A stretch of 64,000 nt of DNA from NCBI RefSeq assembly GCF_004118285.1, contig NZ_SDHY01000003.1:1-64000 (forward strand), written 5' to 3'. The stretch's first letter is position 1. Every line of letters begins with the position of its first letter. This DNA is from Aquirufa rosea. Its GTDB lineage: Bacteria; Bacteroidota; Bacteroidia; Cytophagales; Spirosomataceae. The notes beneath the pieces are model-generated. The model did not search any database, was not told where the DNA came from, and saw only the letters and a list, made by a program, of their open reading frames with translations. Below are positions 8,762 to 17,440 of the stretch, one piece after another. A program made the position numbers and the translations under genes.

Positions 8762-10012
8762 TTATTTAATAAAACCCACTCCAACGGTTGAGTTCGAAAA
8801 TTCATCAATCAAAATAAAGGCTCCATTGGCAGGGTTTTCTGCATAGGCATCTGCCACAATAGCTTGGGCAGTTCTCAACTGAATACCACCAATTTCATTT
8901 AATTTCAAGGAATCTACTTCATGTGTGGAAGTTTGTGCTACCACGTCTAATTTCTCCGTGATTTGTGAAATTTTGGCTTTTGTCTGATGTACTCCGTGTT
9001 GTAATAGGTAGGTTTTTCCGGGACTTAATGCCTGATGGTCGAGCCAACAAATATGAGCAGCAAAATCTTTTAAGAGGGGAGCCTCTTTGTCAGAGGCAAG
9101 TACGATAGAATTACCTCTCGAAATATCTACGTCGGTAGTCAAAGTGATCACGACAGAATCACCTGCCACCGCTTGCTGCAGTTGCTCGCCAAATTTTTCA
9201 ATGGAAGCAATGGTACTTTCCTGACCTGTTGGTAAAGCGCGAATAACATCTCCTACTTTAAATGTACCAGAACTTACTTTTCCGGCATATCCACGGTAAT
9301 CATGATATTCTTCTGTCTTTGGGCGAATCACCCACTGAACAGGGAAACGCGCAGGTGCATGGGCTAAACTCTCTGCAAACTCGAAAGCTTCTAATTCTCC
9401 CAAAAGTGTATTTCCTTGGTACCAAGGCATCTTGTCAGTAGGCTTGGTGATATTTTGTCCGAATAACGAAGAAATGGGCAAATAACTTACAGCTTGCCCT
9501 TCAAAGGTAGTTTGTGCCACTAATGAACCCAAACTAGCTTTAATGGCTTCAAATTTGGATTCGTCATATTGGACTAAATCCATTTTATTCACACAAATGA
9601 TCACCTTAGGGATACGAAGAAGGGCTGCAATGGATAAATGGCGTGCAGTTTGTTCCACTACCCCTTGACGGGCATCTACCAAAATCAAAGATACTTTAGC
9701 ATTGGAAGCGCCGGTAACCATGTTACGAGTGTATTCCACATGGCCAGGTGTATCCGCTATGATATATTTTCGGCTGGGTGTGGAGAAATAAATATGTGCC
9801 ACATCAATGGTGATACCTTGTTCTCTTTCCGCGATTAAGCCGTCTGTAAGCAAAGAAAGATCTAAAAAGTCTAATCCTTTTCTTTTGGAAGCACTTTCCA
9901 ATGCCTCTATTTTATCCTTCGTGATGGAGTTGGTTTCGTATAATAATCGGCCAATTAACGTGCTTTTGCCATCATCGACAGATCCTGCTGTAGCTATGCG
10001 TAAAATATCCAT
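8762..10012 (-). CDS. cysN: sulfate adenylyltransferase subunit 1 (GTPase)
   Basis: The regulatory GTPase subunit of ATP sulfurylase. GTP hydrolysis drives formation of adenylyl sulfate (APS) from ATP and sulfate by CysD. The 416 residues show an EF-Tu-like G domain with P loop GSVDDGKST (10-18), DTPGH (near 90) and NKMD (near 145), then two beta-barrel domains. It stops where stand-alone CysN proteins stop, so there is no fused APS kinase (CysC). It is the last gene of cysH-cysD-cysN, 17 bases after cysD. Confidence 0.96.
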   Translation of the reverse strand: MDILRIATAGSVDDGKSTLIGRLLYETNSITKDKIEALESASKRKGLDFLDLSLLTDGLIAEREQGITIDVAHIYFSTPSRKYIIADTPGHVEYTRNMVTGASNAKVSLILVDARQGVVEQTARHLSIAALLRIPKVIICVNKMDLVQYDESKFEAIKASLGSLVAQTTFEGQAVSYLPISSLFGQNITKPTDKMPWYQGNTLLGELEAFEFAESLAHAPARFPVQWVIRPKTEEYHDYRGYAGKVSSGTFKVGDVIRALPTGQESTIASIEKFGEQLQQAVAGDSVVITLTTDVDISRGNSIVLASDKEAPLLKDFAAHICWLDHQALSPGKTYLLQHGVHQTKAKISQITEKLDVVAQTSTHEVDSLKLNEIGGIQLRTAQAIVADAYAENPANGAFILIDEFSNSTVGVGFIK

Positions 10013-10029
10013 ATTCCTTATCTCTCCAA

Positions 10030-10950
10030 TTAAAAATACCCCTGTTGTTTTCTTTTTTCCATGGCAGCTTCCGAACGCTTGTCATCAATTCTAGCTCCTC
10101 TTTCTGAAATTTCTGCTGATAGAATTTCCTCGATTATGATGTCAATTTCAGCGGCTTCTGATTCAACGGCAGCTGTACAGGTCATATCACCTACTGTTCT
10201 GAAACGAACAGTAGCCTCAAACGGAATTTCATCGGCCTCTTTATTTAAGTACTCAGAATCTGCCCATAACATGCCATCTCGCTCAATCACTTGTCGCTGA
10301 TGAGAAAAATAAATGCTCGGGATTTCCATTTTTTCTTCTTTAATATAATTCCAAACGTCTAGTTCAGTCCAATTGGAAATAGGGAAAACGCGCACATTTT
10401 CACCGATGGCAATGCGGCCATTTAACATATCAAACAATTCCGGTCTTTGCCTTTTGGCATCCCATTGTCCAAAATCATCGCGAACGGAGAAAATACGTTC
10501 TTTGGCTCTGGCCTTTTCCTCGTCTCGTCTTGCCCCTCCGATACATGCATCAAATTTGAATTCCTCGATGGTATCCAAAAGTGTTACGGTCTGAAGTACA
10601 TTTCTGGAAGCATATTTGCCCGTCTCTTCTTTGACTTTACCTTGATCGATGGAATCTTGAACGTATCTAACAATTAATTCTGCGCCCGTTTCTTTAGCTA
10701 ACCAATCTCTAAACTCGATGGTCTCCGGAAAATTATGCCCCGTATCTATGTGTACCAAAGGAAAAGGTATTTTTCCTGGGAAAAATGCTTTTTGTGCTAA
10801 TCTAACCAGAGTGATGGAGTCTTTTCCTCCCGAAAATAAAAGTGCCGGTCTTTCAAACTGAGCGGCTACTTCACGCATGATATAAATAGATTCATCTTCC
10901 AGTCTTCTGGGAAATTGGCCTATTTTGTCTTTAATGGTTGAATCTGTCAT
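10030..10950 (-). CDS. cysD: sulfate adenylyltransferase subunit 2
   Basis: Catalytic subunit of ATP sulfurylase, which adenylates sulfate as the first step of assimilation. The N-terminal PP-loop motif SGGKDS binds ATP, and the rest aligns with the PAPS-reductase-like ATP-pyrophosphatase fold, including the EEKMEIPSIYFSHQR and C-terminal RGARIDDKRSEAAMEKRKQQGYF segments. An open frame extends to 11064, inside cysH, but the ATG at 10950 follows the cysH stop by 16 bases and gives 306 residues, close to the family norm, so it is preferred. Confidence 0.95.
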   Translation of the reverse strand: MTDSTIKDKIGQFPRRLEDESIYIMREVAAQFERPALLFSGGKDSITLVRLAQKAFFPGKIPFPLVHIDTGHNFPETIEFRDWLAKETGAELIVRYVQDSIDQGKVKEETGKYASRNVLQTVTLLDTIEEFKFDACIGGARRDEEKARAKERIFSVRDDFGQWDAKRQRPELFDMLNGRIAIGENVRVFPISNWTELDVWNYIKEEKMEIPSIYFSHQRQVIERDGMLWADSEYLNKEADEIPFEATVRFRTVGDMTCTAAVESEAAEIDIIIEEILSAEISERGARIDDKRSEAAMEKRKQQGYF

Positions 10951-10966
10951 GGTAATTACAAATAAA

Positions 10967-11659
10967 TTAGGCATGCAATCCACATTCTTTTTGCGAATTT
11001 TCCCACCACCATCTTCCTGCTCTTGGATGCTCTCCTTCGGTAATGGCTCGGGTGCATGGGGCACAGCCTATCGATACAAATCCTTTCTTATGCAAAGGGT
11101 TTTGCGGTATTTTATGTTGGTTCAAGTATGCTGTTAACTGTTCAAATGTCCAATCAATCAAGGGATTTATTTTGAATAATTGTCGCTGCTCATCCCATTC
11201 AATCATGGGCATATTTGCCCGATTATCAGATTGTTCTGCACGTAAACCAGTTATCCAAACTTTTGCACCTTGTAACGCGCGATTTAAAGGTTCTATTTTT
11301 CGAATAAAACAGCACTCCTTGCGATTATCAACCGAACTATAAAAAGAGTTGAATCCTTTTTCTTTGACCAATTTTTCTACGGATTCGGTTTTTGGGAAAT
11401 AGGTATCTATGGAGACTGCATATTTATTAATACTTAAATCCATCAATTCGTAGCTTTCCTGAAACTGCCTTCCGGTGTCTAATGTGAAAATCTGAATGCC
11501 TAATGACTGAGTAGCTATAGCATACAAAATAGCCTGATCCTCTTGTCCAAAAGATGTAGAAAATACCAATTTATCCTTAGGAAATAATTGAATAATCGCT
11601 TGTAGCCGTTCTTCTAAAGATAAATTTACTAAGCTGTTTTCTACGTTTAAAATATCCAT
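10967..11659 (-). CDS. cysH: adenylyl-sulfate (APS) reductase, CysH family
   Basis: Assimilatory reductase that converts activated sulfate to sulfite with thioredoxin. The 230-residue product has the two Cys pairs (KECCFIRKIEPL and GCAPCTRA) that hold a [4Fe-4S] cluster in APS-reducing enzymes and are absent from strict PAPS reductases. The terminal KECGLH supplies the catalytic Cys. APS use agrees with the absence of an APS kinase nearby. The ATG at 11659 was preferred to the one at 11686 because an exact -7 element (TATTTTTG, 11676-11683) overlaps the upstream candidate. It leads the cysHDN operon. Confidence 0.92.
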   Translation of the reverse strand: MDILNVENSLVNLSLEERLQAIIQLFPKDKLVFSTSFGQEDQAILYAIATQSLGIQIFTLDTGRQFQESYELMDLSINKYAVSIDTYFPKTESVEKLVKEKGFNSFYSSVDNRKECCFIRKIEPLNRALQGAKVWITGLRAEQSDNRANMPMIEWDEQRQLFKINPLIDWTFEQLTAYLNQHKIPQNPLHKKGFVSIGCAPCTRAITEGEHPRAGRWWWENSQKECGLHA

Positions 11660-11675
11660 GCACTCAAATTTTTGA

Positions 11676-11683
11676 CAAAAATA
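11676..11683 (-). promoter_or_regulatory. putative -7 promoter element for cysHDN
   Basis: TATTTTTG on the minus strand is an exact TAnnTTTG match, 16 bases before the chosen cysH ATG at 11659. It overlaps the alternative start at 11686, which would then be untranscribed. Confidence 0.45.
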
Positions 11684-11785
11684 CATAATGTCTATTGAAT
11701 TAATATACTTTAATTAAAAAAAGAATTATTGCTCTCTGAGTTGTGGCCTGCAAATCTTTTGTAAATTCAACATAAAAATTTTAGA

Positions 11786-12481
11786 ATGTTGCACGGCTCT
11801 GAGATAGTATGGAATGATGGATTAGAGGATGAAAAATCGCCTTTGCTGGATTTGAGGTCGATCAAGAATCTAGTTAAGCAGGGTGAGGGGCAACAATTAG
11901 AATTCAAAATGAAGGTCAAATTTCCTGAAAAAATTATCAAGGAAATGGTGGCCTTTGCGAATACTGACGGGGGAATCCTCCTGGTAGGCGTAGGCGATGA
12001 AGGTCAAGTGCAAGGTGTGAAATTTGTGGATGAGGAGCAATATCTGTTGGAAAAGGCAATTGAAAAATATTGTTTTCCTGTTTTTTCATACACCAATTAT
12101 CGGGTCGAAATTGACTCTCAAAGAGCTATTTTAGTTTATCATGTACTACCAAGTATTGACAAACCTCACTTGGTGCAGCTGGATGATGATTCCCAGCCGA
12201 AGTGCTATGTTCGTATTAAAGATCGTACGGTGCAGGCTAGTAAAGAAATGAGGCAAATTTTACGGAGAGAAAATGAGGAGGGAGTTCGCTTTAGTTTTGG
12301 AAATTCCGAAAAGTGGTTGATGGAATATTTGCATGAAAATCAACAGATTACATTAGCTTTGTTTGCAGAGAAGCAATCAATACCCCTATGGCTAGCATCT
12401 AGGAAATTAGTCCTTCTGGTTTTGGCTAGGGTTTTACGTATACTACCAGGTGAAATGCACGATATTTATACACTGAGATGA
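11786..12481 (+). CDS. AlbA_2/Schlafen-like (AAA_4) domain protein
   Basis: A 231-residue protein. Residues 30-150 match the AlbA_2 (divergent AAA_4, Schlafen-type) domain: GEGQQLEFKMKVKFPEKIIKEMVAFANTDGG in two parts, then GGILLVGVGDEGQVQGVK, and the later KPHLVQLDDDSQPKCYVRIKDRTVQASKEM block. Such domains occur in DNA- or RNA-associated regulators, but the exact role is unknown. The C-terminal 60 residues include a small hydrophobic stretch (LASRKLVLLVLARVL) of unclear meaning. The last bases overlap the start of the next gene (ATGA), so the two are coupled. The function of the pair is not evident from the sequence. Confidence 0.75.
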   Translation: MLHGSEIVWNDGLEDEKSPLLDLRSIKNLVKQGEGQQLEFKMKVKFPEKIIKEMVAFANTDGGILLVGVGDEGQVQGVKFVDEEQYLLEKAIEKYCFPVFSYTNYRVEIDSQRAILVYHVLPSIDKPHLVQLDDDSQPKCYVRIKDRTVQASKEMRQILRRENEEGVRFSFGNSEKWLMEYLHENQQITLALFAEKQSIPLWLASRKLVLLVLARVLRILPGEMHDIYTLR

Positions 12482-13851
12482 AAAAAATCGTATTAGGAAT
12501 GCTGGTTTTGATAGTGTCTTTGGTCGCATGTACCAAGCAGGCTCTTGAACCTGATCAGACTACTAAACCAACCAGTACTGCTACTTCTTCTTTTGATTTA
12601 ATTCAAGACCGTATTTTTACCCCCTCTTGTGCCACTGCTGGATGTCATTTATCCGCTACAGACCCATCATATGCTCAGCATGGCTTGGTTTTGGCTAAAT
12701 CCAGTTCTTATGCGCAACTTGTGGGAGTAAGCGCCAAAAATCCCAATGCTCAAGCAAATAAAATATTACGCGTCACTAAATACCAATCGGCTCAAAGCTT
12801 ATTATACCACAAATTAAACTGGGATGCCGCCCATCATTCTAGCGTAGATTATGGAGTTCCCATGCCATTGGGGGGTAAACCTCTGTCGGTTGGACAATTA
12901 AAATTCATTCAAAATTGGATAGAAGCAGGAGCTCCAGAAAAGGGTGAGGTGGCTGATGCTAAATTGTTGGATGACACCACACCAAGCTATGTTCCAAGCT
13001 CAGACTTTAGTCCATTAGCAGAACCTTCCGCAGAGGGGAAAGAAGGTTTGCAATTGAAAATTGATAAGTTTTCCGTTGCGCCTAATTTTGAACGGGAATT
13101 GTTTGTTCGCAAACCTCTCAATAATACCGCACCTATTTATATCTCTCGGATAAAGTTGAAATCAAGGCCTAATAGTCATCATATGGTTTTGTATGATTTT
13201 GAGAATAAGCAATCTCTGCCGAACTTGAATGAAATTAGGGATTTAAGAAATAGTGATAATAGCATTAATGTCTTTACATTTCTGCAAATGCAAAATCACA
13301 TTTTCTTGGGTGGAGGCACTGATCCTAACTCAGATTATACCTTTCCAGAAGGTACGGCTCTAATGCTCCCAGCCAACAGTTCCATTGATCTAAACCCTCA
13401 TTATTTCAATAAAACCAACGAGGTGATTTTTGGTGAAAATTATGTCAATCTATATACGGTAAAGGCTGATCAGGTGAAAAAGGTCGTAAAAATGATTGAT
13501 TTTAATCAGACTAATCTGACCTTGCCCCCCAATCAAAAGACGATAGTAACTAAGGATTTTATATTTGATAAGCCTGTGGCTATAGTTTCATTGACCTCTC
13601 ATACTCACCAATGGGGAAAGCTATTCCAAATCAAAATCAAAGGTGGATCGAGAAATGGTGAAGTAATCTATGAAAGCACCGATTGGGCTCATCCAGCTGT
13701 GATTAATTTTACCAAGGTCATTGAGCTGAAGGCTGGTGAAGGATTAACATCTGTGGTGACCTATGATAACAATACCAATCGCACTATTCGTTTCGGACTC
13801 ACTTCTGAGGATGAAATGAATATCATTTTTGGATATTACTATGAACTTTAA
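12478..13851 (+). CDS. lipoprotein: cytochrome c-like motif plus type II copper monooxygenase-like domain
   Basis: A 457-residue lipoprotein with its lipid-acceptor Cys at about 18. Cys-51 to His-57 form CATAGCH, a CX4CH variant of the haem-attachment motif (the usual form is CXXCH), with a possible distal Met-129 in YGVPMP, so residues about 40-155 look like a small cytochrome c. From about residue 190 the protein resembles the copper type II ascorbate-dependent monooxygenase (PHM-like) fold: SHHMVLYDF, then DLNPHYFN, then SHTHQWG, candidates for the two-copper His ligands. This suggests an envelope redox enzyme in which haem feeds or drains the copper site, by inference. The start overlaps the stop of the AlbA_2 gene (ATGA), and a dienelactone-hydrolase-like gene follows. 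Confidence 0.75.
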   Translation: MKKIVLGMLVLIVSLVACTKQALEPDQTTKPTSTATSSFDLIQDRIFTPSCATAGCHLSATDPSYAQHGLVLAKSSSYAQLVGVSAKNPNAQANKILRVTKYQSAQSLLYHKLNWDAAHHSSVDYGVPMPLGGKPLSVGQLKFIQNWIEAGAPEKGEVADAKLLDDTTPSYVPSSDFSPLAEPSAEGKEGLQLKIDKFSVAPNFERELFVRKPLNNTAPIYISRIKLKSRPNSHHMVLYDFENKQSLPNLNEIRDLRNSDNSINVFTFLQMQNHIFLGGGTDPNSDYTFPEGTALMLPANSSIDLNPHYFNKTNEVIFGENYVNLYTVKADQVKKVVKMIDFNQTNLTLPPNQKTIVTKDFIFDKPVAIVSLTSHTHQWGKLFQIKIKGGSRNGEVIYESTDWAHPAVINFTKVIELKAGEGLTSVVTYDNNTNRTIRFGLTSEDEMNIIFGYYYEL

Positions 13852-13895
13852 AACAGAGCCTCATTTAATTTATTCACTCGTTTAATTTAATATGT

Positions 13896-14756
13896 ATGGA
13901 TCAGAAAATTATTGACCTGTTTGATGAGTACACACATAAACCCTTGAAAAGGGAAGTATTTTTAGCCAAGTTGAGTAAACTGGCTGGAGGAACTGCAGCT
14001 GCTCTGGCTATTTTACCCTTATTGGAAGGCAATTATGCTATGGCCAACCAGGTATCTGTTCAAGATGCCGATTTACTGATGGAGGAAATATCATATCCTT
14101 CCAAAAACTGCACCATGAAAGGTTATTTAGTACAACCTAAATTGGCCAAAGGTAAATTAGGTGCTGTATTAGTGATTCATGAAAATCGTGGATTAACTCC
14201 ACATATCAAGGATGTTACCAGGAGAATTGCCAAAGCAGGATATATCGCCCTGGGTATCGATGCACTATCTCCTTTTGGTGGCACCCCAAATAATGAAGAC
14301 GAAGGAAGAGCTTTATTTGTCAAATTGGATGTGGTTCAGAATTTAGAAAACATTAAAAGTGGACTCGATTATCTTCGTGGCTTGAAAAATAGTAATAAGA
14401 AAACGGGTGTAGTTGGTTTTTGCTGGGGTGGAGGCATGGTGAATTCCATGGCTGTGATGGATCCAGAATTAAATGCGGCAGTGGCTTATTATGGTAGGCA
14501 AGCCGAGGTAGCAGATGTTCCCAAGATAAAAGCGAAGCTTATGTTGCACTATGCTGGTATGGATGAAAGAATCAATGCTGGTATCCCAGCTTTTGAGGAG
14601 GCCCTAAAAAGTAATAAAAAGGATTATCAGCTATTTGTGTATGAAGGTGCGCAGCATGCTTTTAACAATGATTCCTCTCCTGCCAGGTACAATGCCGAAG
14701 TGGCTAAATTAGCCTGGACTAGAACCATGGGACTATTTGATCAAATTTTAAAATAA
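13896..14756 (+). CDS. dienelactone hydrolase family protein
   Basis: A 286-residue alpha/beta hydrolase of the DLH family. The nucleophile elbow GFCWGG places Cys-176, with Asp-223 (AGMDERI) and His-254 (AQHAFNND) completing a Cys-Asp-His triad as in carboxymethylenebutenolidase. The N-terminus, about 18-50, has basic residues, then a Gly/Ala-rich hydrophobic segment ending near AMA, which looks like a signal sequence and would make it periplasmic. The substrate is unknown. It follows the cytochrome/monooxygenase gene by 44 bases on the same strand, and a terminator comes just after it. Confidence 0.88.
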   Translation: MDQKIIDLFDEYTHKPLKREVFLAKLSKLAGGTAAALAILPLLEGNYAMANQVSVQDADLLMEEISYPSKNCTMKGYLVQPKLAKGKLGAVLVIHENRGLTPHIKDVTRRIAKAGYIALGIDALSPFGGTPNNEDEGRALFVKLDVVQNLENIKSGLDYLRGLKNSNKKTGVVGFCWGGGMVNSMAVMDPELNAAVAYYGRQAEVADVPKIKAKLMLHYAGMDERINAGIPAFEEALKSNKKDYQLFVYEGAQHAFNNDSSPARYNAEVAKLAWTRTMGLFDQILK

Positions 14757-14764
14757 AAAGGCAC

Positions 14765-14790
14765 AGAGGGAGGCGATGGTCTCCCTCTTT
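14765..14790 (+). terminator. Rho-independent terminator after the hydrolase gene
   Basis: Perfect 8-bp stem AGAGGGAG (14765-14772) and CTCCCTCT (14781-14788) with an 8-base loop, followed by TT. It lies 9 bases after the stop codon and ends the 11786-14756 unit. Confidence 0.7.
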
Positions 14791-14957
14791 CAATAAATAA
14801 ATGAATGAGGATTTCTTTATACGAATAATTAGTAAGTTTGGGAGTATAAATTTCATTTTTCCGAGGGTTTTTAAGCTTATTTAGGTGCTGTAAATCAATT
14901 TTTTAACTCCACATTAAGAAAAAGAAAAATTGCTATTTTTTATATCAAAATTGAAGG

Positions 14958-14965
14958 TATATTTG
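14958..14965 (+). promoter_or_regulatory. putative -7 promoter element for kup
   Basis: TATATTTG matches TAnnTTTG exactly. The nearest TTG upstream (14930-14932) is about 25 bases away, farther than the usual spacing, so the -33 side is weak. Confidence 0.5.
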
Positions 14966-14972
14966 CAGCCGC

Positions 14973-14992
14973 TTCTTGAAATATTTCAAGAA
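14973..14992 (+). promoter_or_regulatory. 20-bp perfect palindrome at the kup transcription start region
   Basis: TTCTTGAAAT (14973-14982) is followed directly by its reverse complement. It begins 8 bases after the -7 element, so it would span the first transcribed bases. A symmetric site there fits an operator for a dimeric repressor, but a short RNA hairpin is also possible. Confidence 0.45.
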
Positions 14993-15084
14993 AACAGCAA
15001 TAAATAGTACAATTTTTTGCATTAATTGCATTCTTACGATAAACAGTTTCGCTTGGTAATAATTTTACGCTCCCGCAATTCATA

Positions 15085-17046
15085 ATGGAACAAAAACACA
15101 AAAACACGGCTACTGCAGCTGGACTGCTCGTGGCCATGGGTATCATCTACGGAGATATTGGGACATCGCCGTTGTATGTAATGCAAGCCATCATAGGAAA
15201 TGACCCTATCAATGAGCTTATGATCTTGGGCGGATTGTCTTGTATATTTTGGACGTTGACACTTCAAACTACTTTAAAATATGTCGTATTAATTCTCCGT
15301 GCAGACAATAAAGGGGAGGGAGGAATATTTGCGTTATTTGCATTGGTTCGTCGCCATGCCAAATGGCTTACTCTTCCTGCCATCATAGGAGGTGCCACTT
15401 TGCTGGCGGATGGTATCATTACACCTCCCATTTCAGTTTCTTCTGCCGTAGAGGGATTGAAAATGCTAAAAACCAAGGAAGGTTTGCCCTATGTAACAGA
15501 CACTGTACCCATCGTATTGGTGATTTTAACGGGTTTATTTATTTTTCAAATACTAGGCACCAAGGTAGTAGGTAAATTATTTGGTCCTATCATGTTATTA
15601 TGGTTCAGTATGTTGGCCGTAACGGGATTACTTTGGATAGAAAATGATTGGAGTATCTTGAGAGCGGTTTCTCCACATTATGCCTGGGAATTGTTGACAT
15701 CACATCAAGCAGGAACAGCCGGTTTTTGGACATTAGGTGCAGTGTTTTTATGTACTACTGGAGCCGAGGCTTTGTATTCGGATTTAGGGCACTGTGGAAG
15801 AGATAATATCCGTATCAGCTGGGTTTTTGTTAAGATTGCTTTATTACTTCAGTATTTTGGACAAGGAGCATGGTTATTGCACCATCAAGGCATGTTGTTG
15901 GCAGGAAGAAAACCGATATTCGAATTACTTCCAAGAGAGTTTCTATTTACTGGAATTTGTATTGCCACGGCAGCTGCCGTAATTGCCAGTCAGGCTTTGA
16001 TTTCAGGTTCTTTTACTCTCATTTCAGAAGCTATTCGTTTAAACTTTTGGCCTAAAGTACGGTTGATCTATCCATCTGATCAAAAGGGTCAATTGTACGT
16101 TCCTTCCATCAACATCTTTTTATGGTTGGGTTGTGTAGGCGTAGTACTATGGTTCAAAGAATCTTCTAATATGGAGGCTGCCTATGGTTTAGCGATTACC
16201 TTGACTATGCTCATGACGACCTCCTTGATGGCTTATTACCTACATATCAAGAAAATTGACATGTGGTGGATACTTCTGTTTTTGGTGGTTTATATTTCTC
16301 TGGAGGGAGCTTTTTTAGTAGCCAACTTGCAGAAGTTTTCGCATGGTGGTTATGTGTCTTTATTCATTGCCGGCATCATTTTATTAGTGATGTATGTTTG
16401 GTTCCGCGCTACTCGTATCAAAAAAGATTTGACTGAATATGAGAAATTGGCGGATTATGTGGAGCCATTGAAGGAATTAAGCCGAGATGAAACTATTCCA
16501 AAATATGCCACCCACTTGGTATTTATGTCCAATGCCGGTCGAGTTTCCGATATCGAATCCAAGATTATTTATTCCATCTTTCAAAGACGGCCGAAACGTG
16601 CCGATATCTATTGGTTTGTACATGTGGATACTTTGGATGAACCTTATACCATGGACTACAAGGTGACGGTAATCGAACCTGATGACATCATTAAGGTGAA
16701 TTTCAAATTAGGTTTCCGGGTGGAACAGCGGATTAATTTATATTTTAGGAAAGTGGTAGAAGAAATGGTGGCCAGGGGAGAAGTGGATATCACCTCCCGT
16801 TATAAGTCATTGAATGAACAAAATGTCATTGGTGATTTCCGCTTTGTGGTTTTGGAGAAATTTCTTTCATTTGATAATGAATTACCTTTGATGGACCGAC
16901 TGGTGATGAAGTTTTATTTCTTCTTGAAACAGTTTATGAATTCAGAAGATAAATGGTTTGGTTTAGATAGTGATGCGGTGAAATTGGAAAAAGTACCGTT
17001 GATTATTAAACCTATTTCAAAATGTAATTTGAGACGCGTAGATTAA
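15085..17046 (+). CDS. kup: KUP/HAK-family potassium transporter
   Basis: A 653-residue K+ uptake protein, probably a proton symporter, in the inner membrane. Residues 12-440 hold about 12 hydrophobic helices. The first has the family hallmark GIIYGDIGTSPLYV, and the next loop contains the conserved DNKGEGGIFALFALV motif. The C-terminal 200 residues form the soluble domain common to Kup proteins. Length is normal for the family. It is the first gene of a two-gene unit with a HIT protein starting 2 bases after its stop. A -7 element and a palindrome precede it. Confidence 0.95.
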   Translation: MEQKHKNTATAAGLLVAMGIIYGDIGTSPLYVMQAIIGNDPINELMILGGLSCIFWTLTLQTTLKYVVLILRADNKGEGGIFALFALVRRHAKWLTLPAIIGGATLLADGIITPPISVSSAVEGLKMLKTKEGLPYVTDTVPIVLVILTGLFIFQILGTKVVGKLFGPIMLLWFSMLAVTGLLWIENDWSILRAVSPHYAWELLTSHQAGTAGFWTLGAVFLCTTGAEALYSDLGHCGRDNIRISWVFVKIALLLQYFGQGAWLLHHQGMLLAGRKPIFELLPREFLFTGICIATAAAVIASQALISGSFTLISEAIRLNFWPKVRLIYPSDQKGQLYVPSINIFLWLGCVGVVLWFKESSNMEAAYGLAITLTMLMTTSLMAYYLHIKKIDMWWILLFLVVYISLEGAFLVANLQKFSHGGYVSLFIAGIILLVMYVWFRATRIKKDLTEYEKLADYVEPLKELSRDETIPKYATHLVFMSNAGRVSDIESKIIYSIFQRRPKRADIYWFVHVDTLDEPYTMDYKVTVIEPDDIIKVNFKLGFRVEQRINLYFRKVVEEMVARGEVDITSRYKSLNEQNVIGDFRFVVLEKFLSFDNELPLMDRLVMKFYFFLKQFMNSEDKWFGLDSDAVKLEKVPLIIKPISKCNLRRVD

Positions 17047-17047
17047 T

Positions 17048-17440
17048 ATGAGCACGATATTCAGTAGAATTATTTCAGGTGAAATCCCTTGCCATAAAAT
17101 TGCAGAAAATGAGCAATTTCTAGCTTTTTTGGACGTCATGCCTTTGGTGGAAGGGCATGTCTTGGTGGTTCCTAAACAAGAAATAGATTACATCTTTGAT
17201 TTGTCTCCAGATCAATTGGGCGGTATCATGCAATTTGCTCAAACCGTTGCCCCTGCGATACGTAAGGCAATTCCATGCAAAAGAATTGGAGTAGCTGTTA
17301 TAGGTTTGGAGGTGCCGCATGCTCACGTACATTTAGTGCCCATGAATACAGCCAATGACTTGAACTTTACTCAAGCCAAATTGCAAGTTAGTCAGGAGTC
17401 ACTCGCTAAAACAGCGGAATTGATTCGTTCCTTTTTGTAA
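17048..17440 (+). CDS. HIT-family nucleotide hydrolase/transferase
   Basis: A 130-residue histidine-triad protein. The signature HAHVHLVP (HxHxHxx) lies near residue 100, and the N-terminal IFSRIISGEIPCHKI is typical of the Hint/HinT branch. These enzymes cleave adenosine phosphoramidates and related AMP conjugates in the cytoplasm. The gene starts 2 bases after kup ends and converges with gpsA, whose stop lies directly next to its own. The link to potassium transport is probably only positional. Confidence 0.92.
   Translation: MSTIFSRIISGEIPCHKIAENEQFLAFLDVMPLVEGHVLVVPKQEIDYIFDLSPDQLGGIMQFAQTVAPAIRKAIPCKRIGVAVIGLEVPHAHVHLVPMNTANDLNFTQAKLQVSQESLAKTAELIRSFL

Larger units (their letters stand above)
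14757..15084 (+). other. intergenic region upstream of kup: terminator, promoter and palindrome
   Basis: After the terminator at 14765-14790, this AT-rich stretch has no gene. It holds the -7 element at 14958-14965 and a perfect palindrome at 14973-14992, and leaves a leader of about 110 bases before the kup ATG. I see no match to the c-di-AMP (ydaO) riboswitch known upstream of some kup genes. Confidence 0.55.

Noticed and set aside
12478-13851. Planctomycete-type PSD1 cytochrome assignment
   Set aside because: Only the short haem-motif region resembles it; the rest matches a copper monooxygenase-like layout better.
14966-15084. Possible c-di-AMP (ydaO) riboswitch upstream of kup
   Set aside because: The leader is only about 110 bases and lacks the conserved blocks of that motif.
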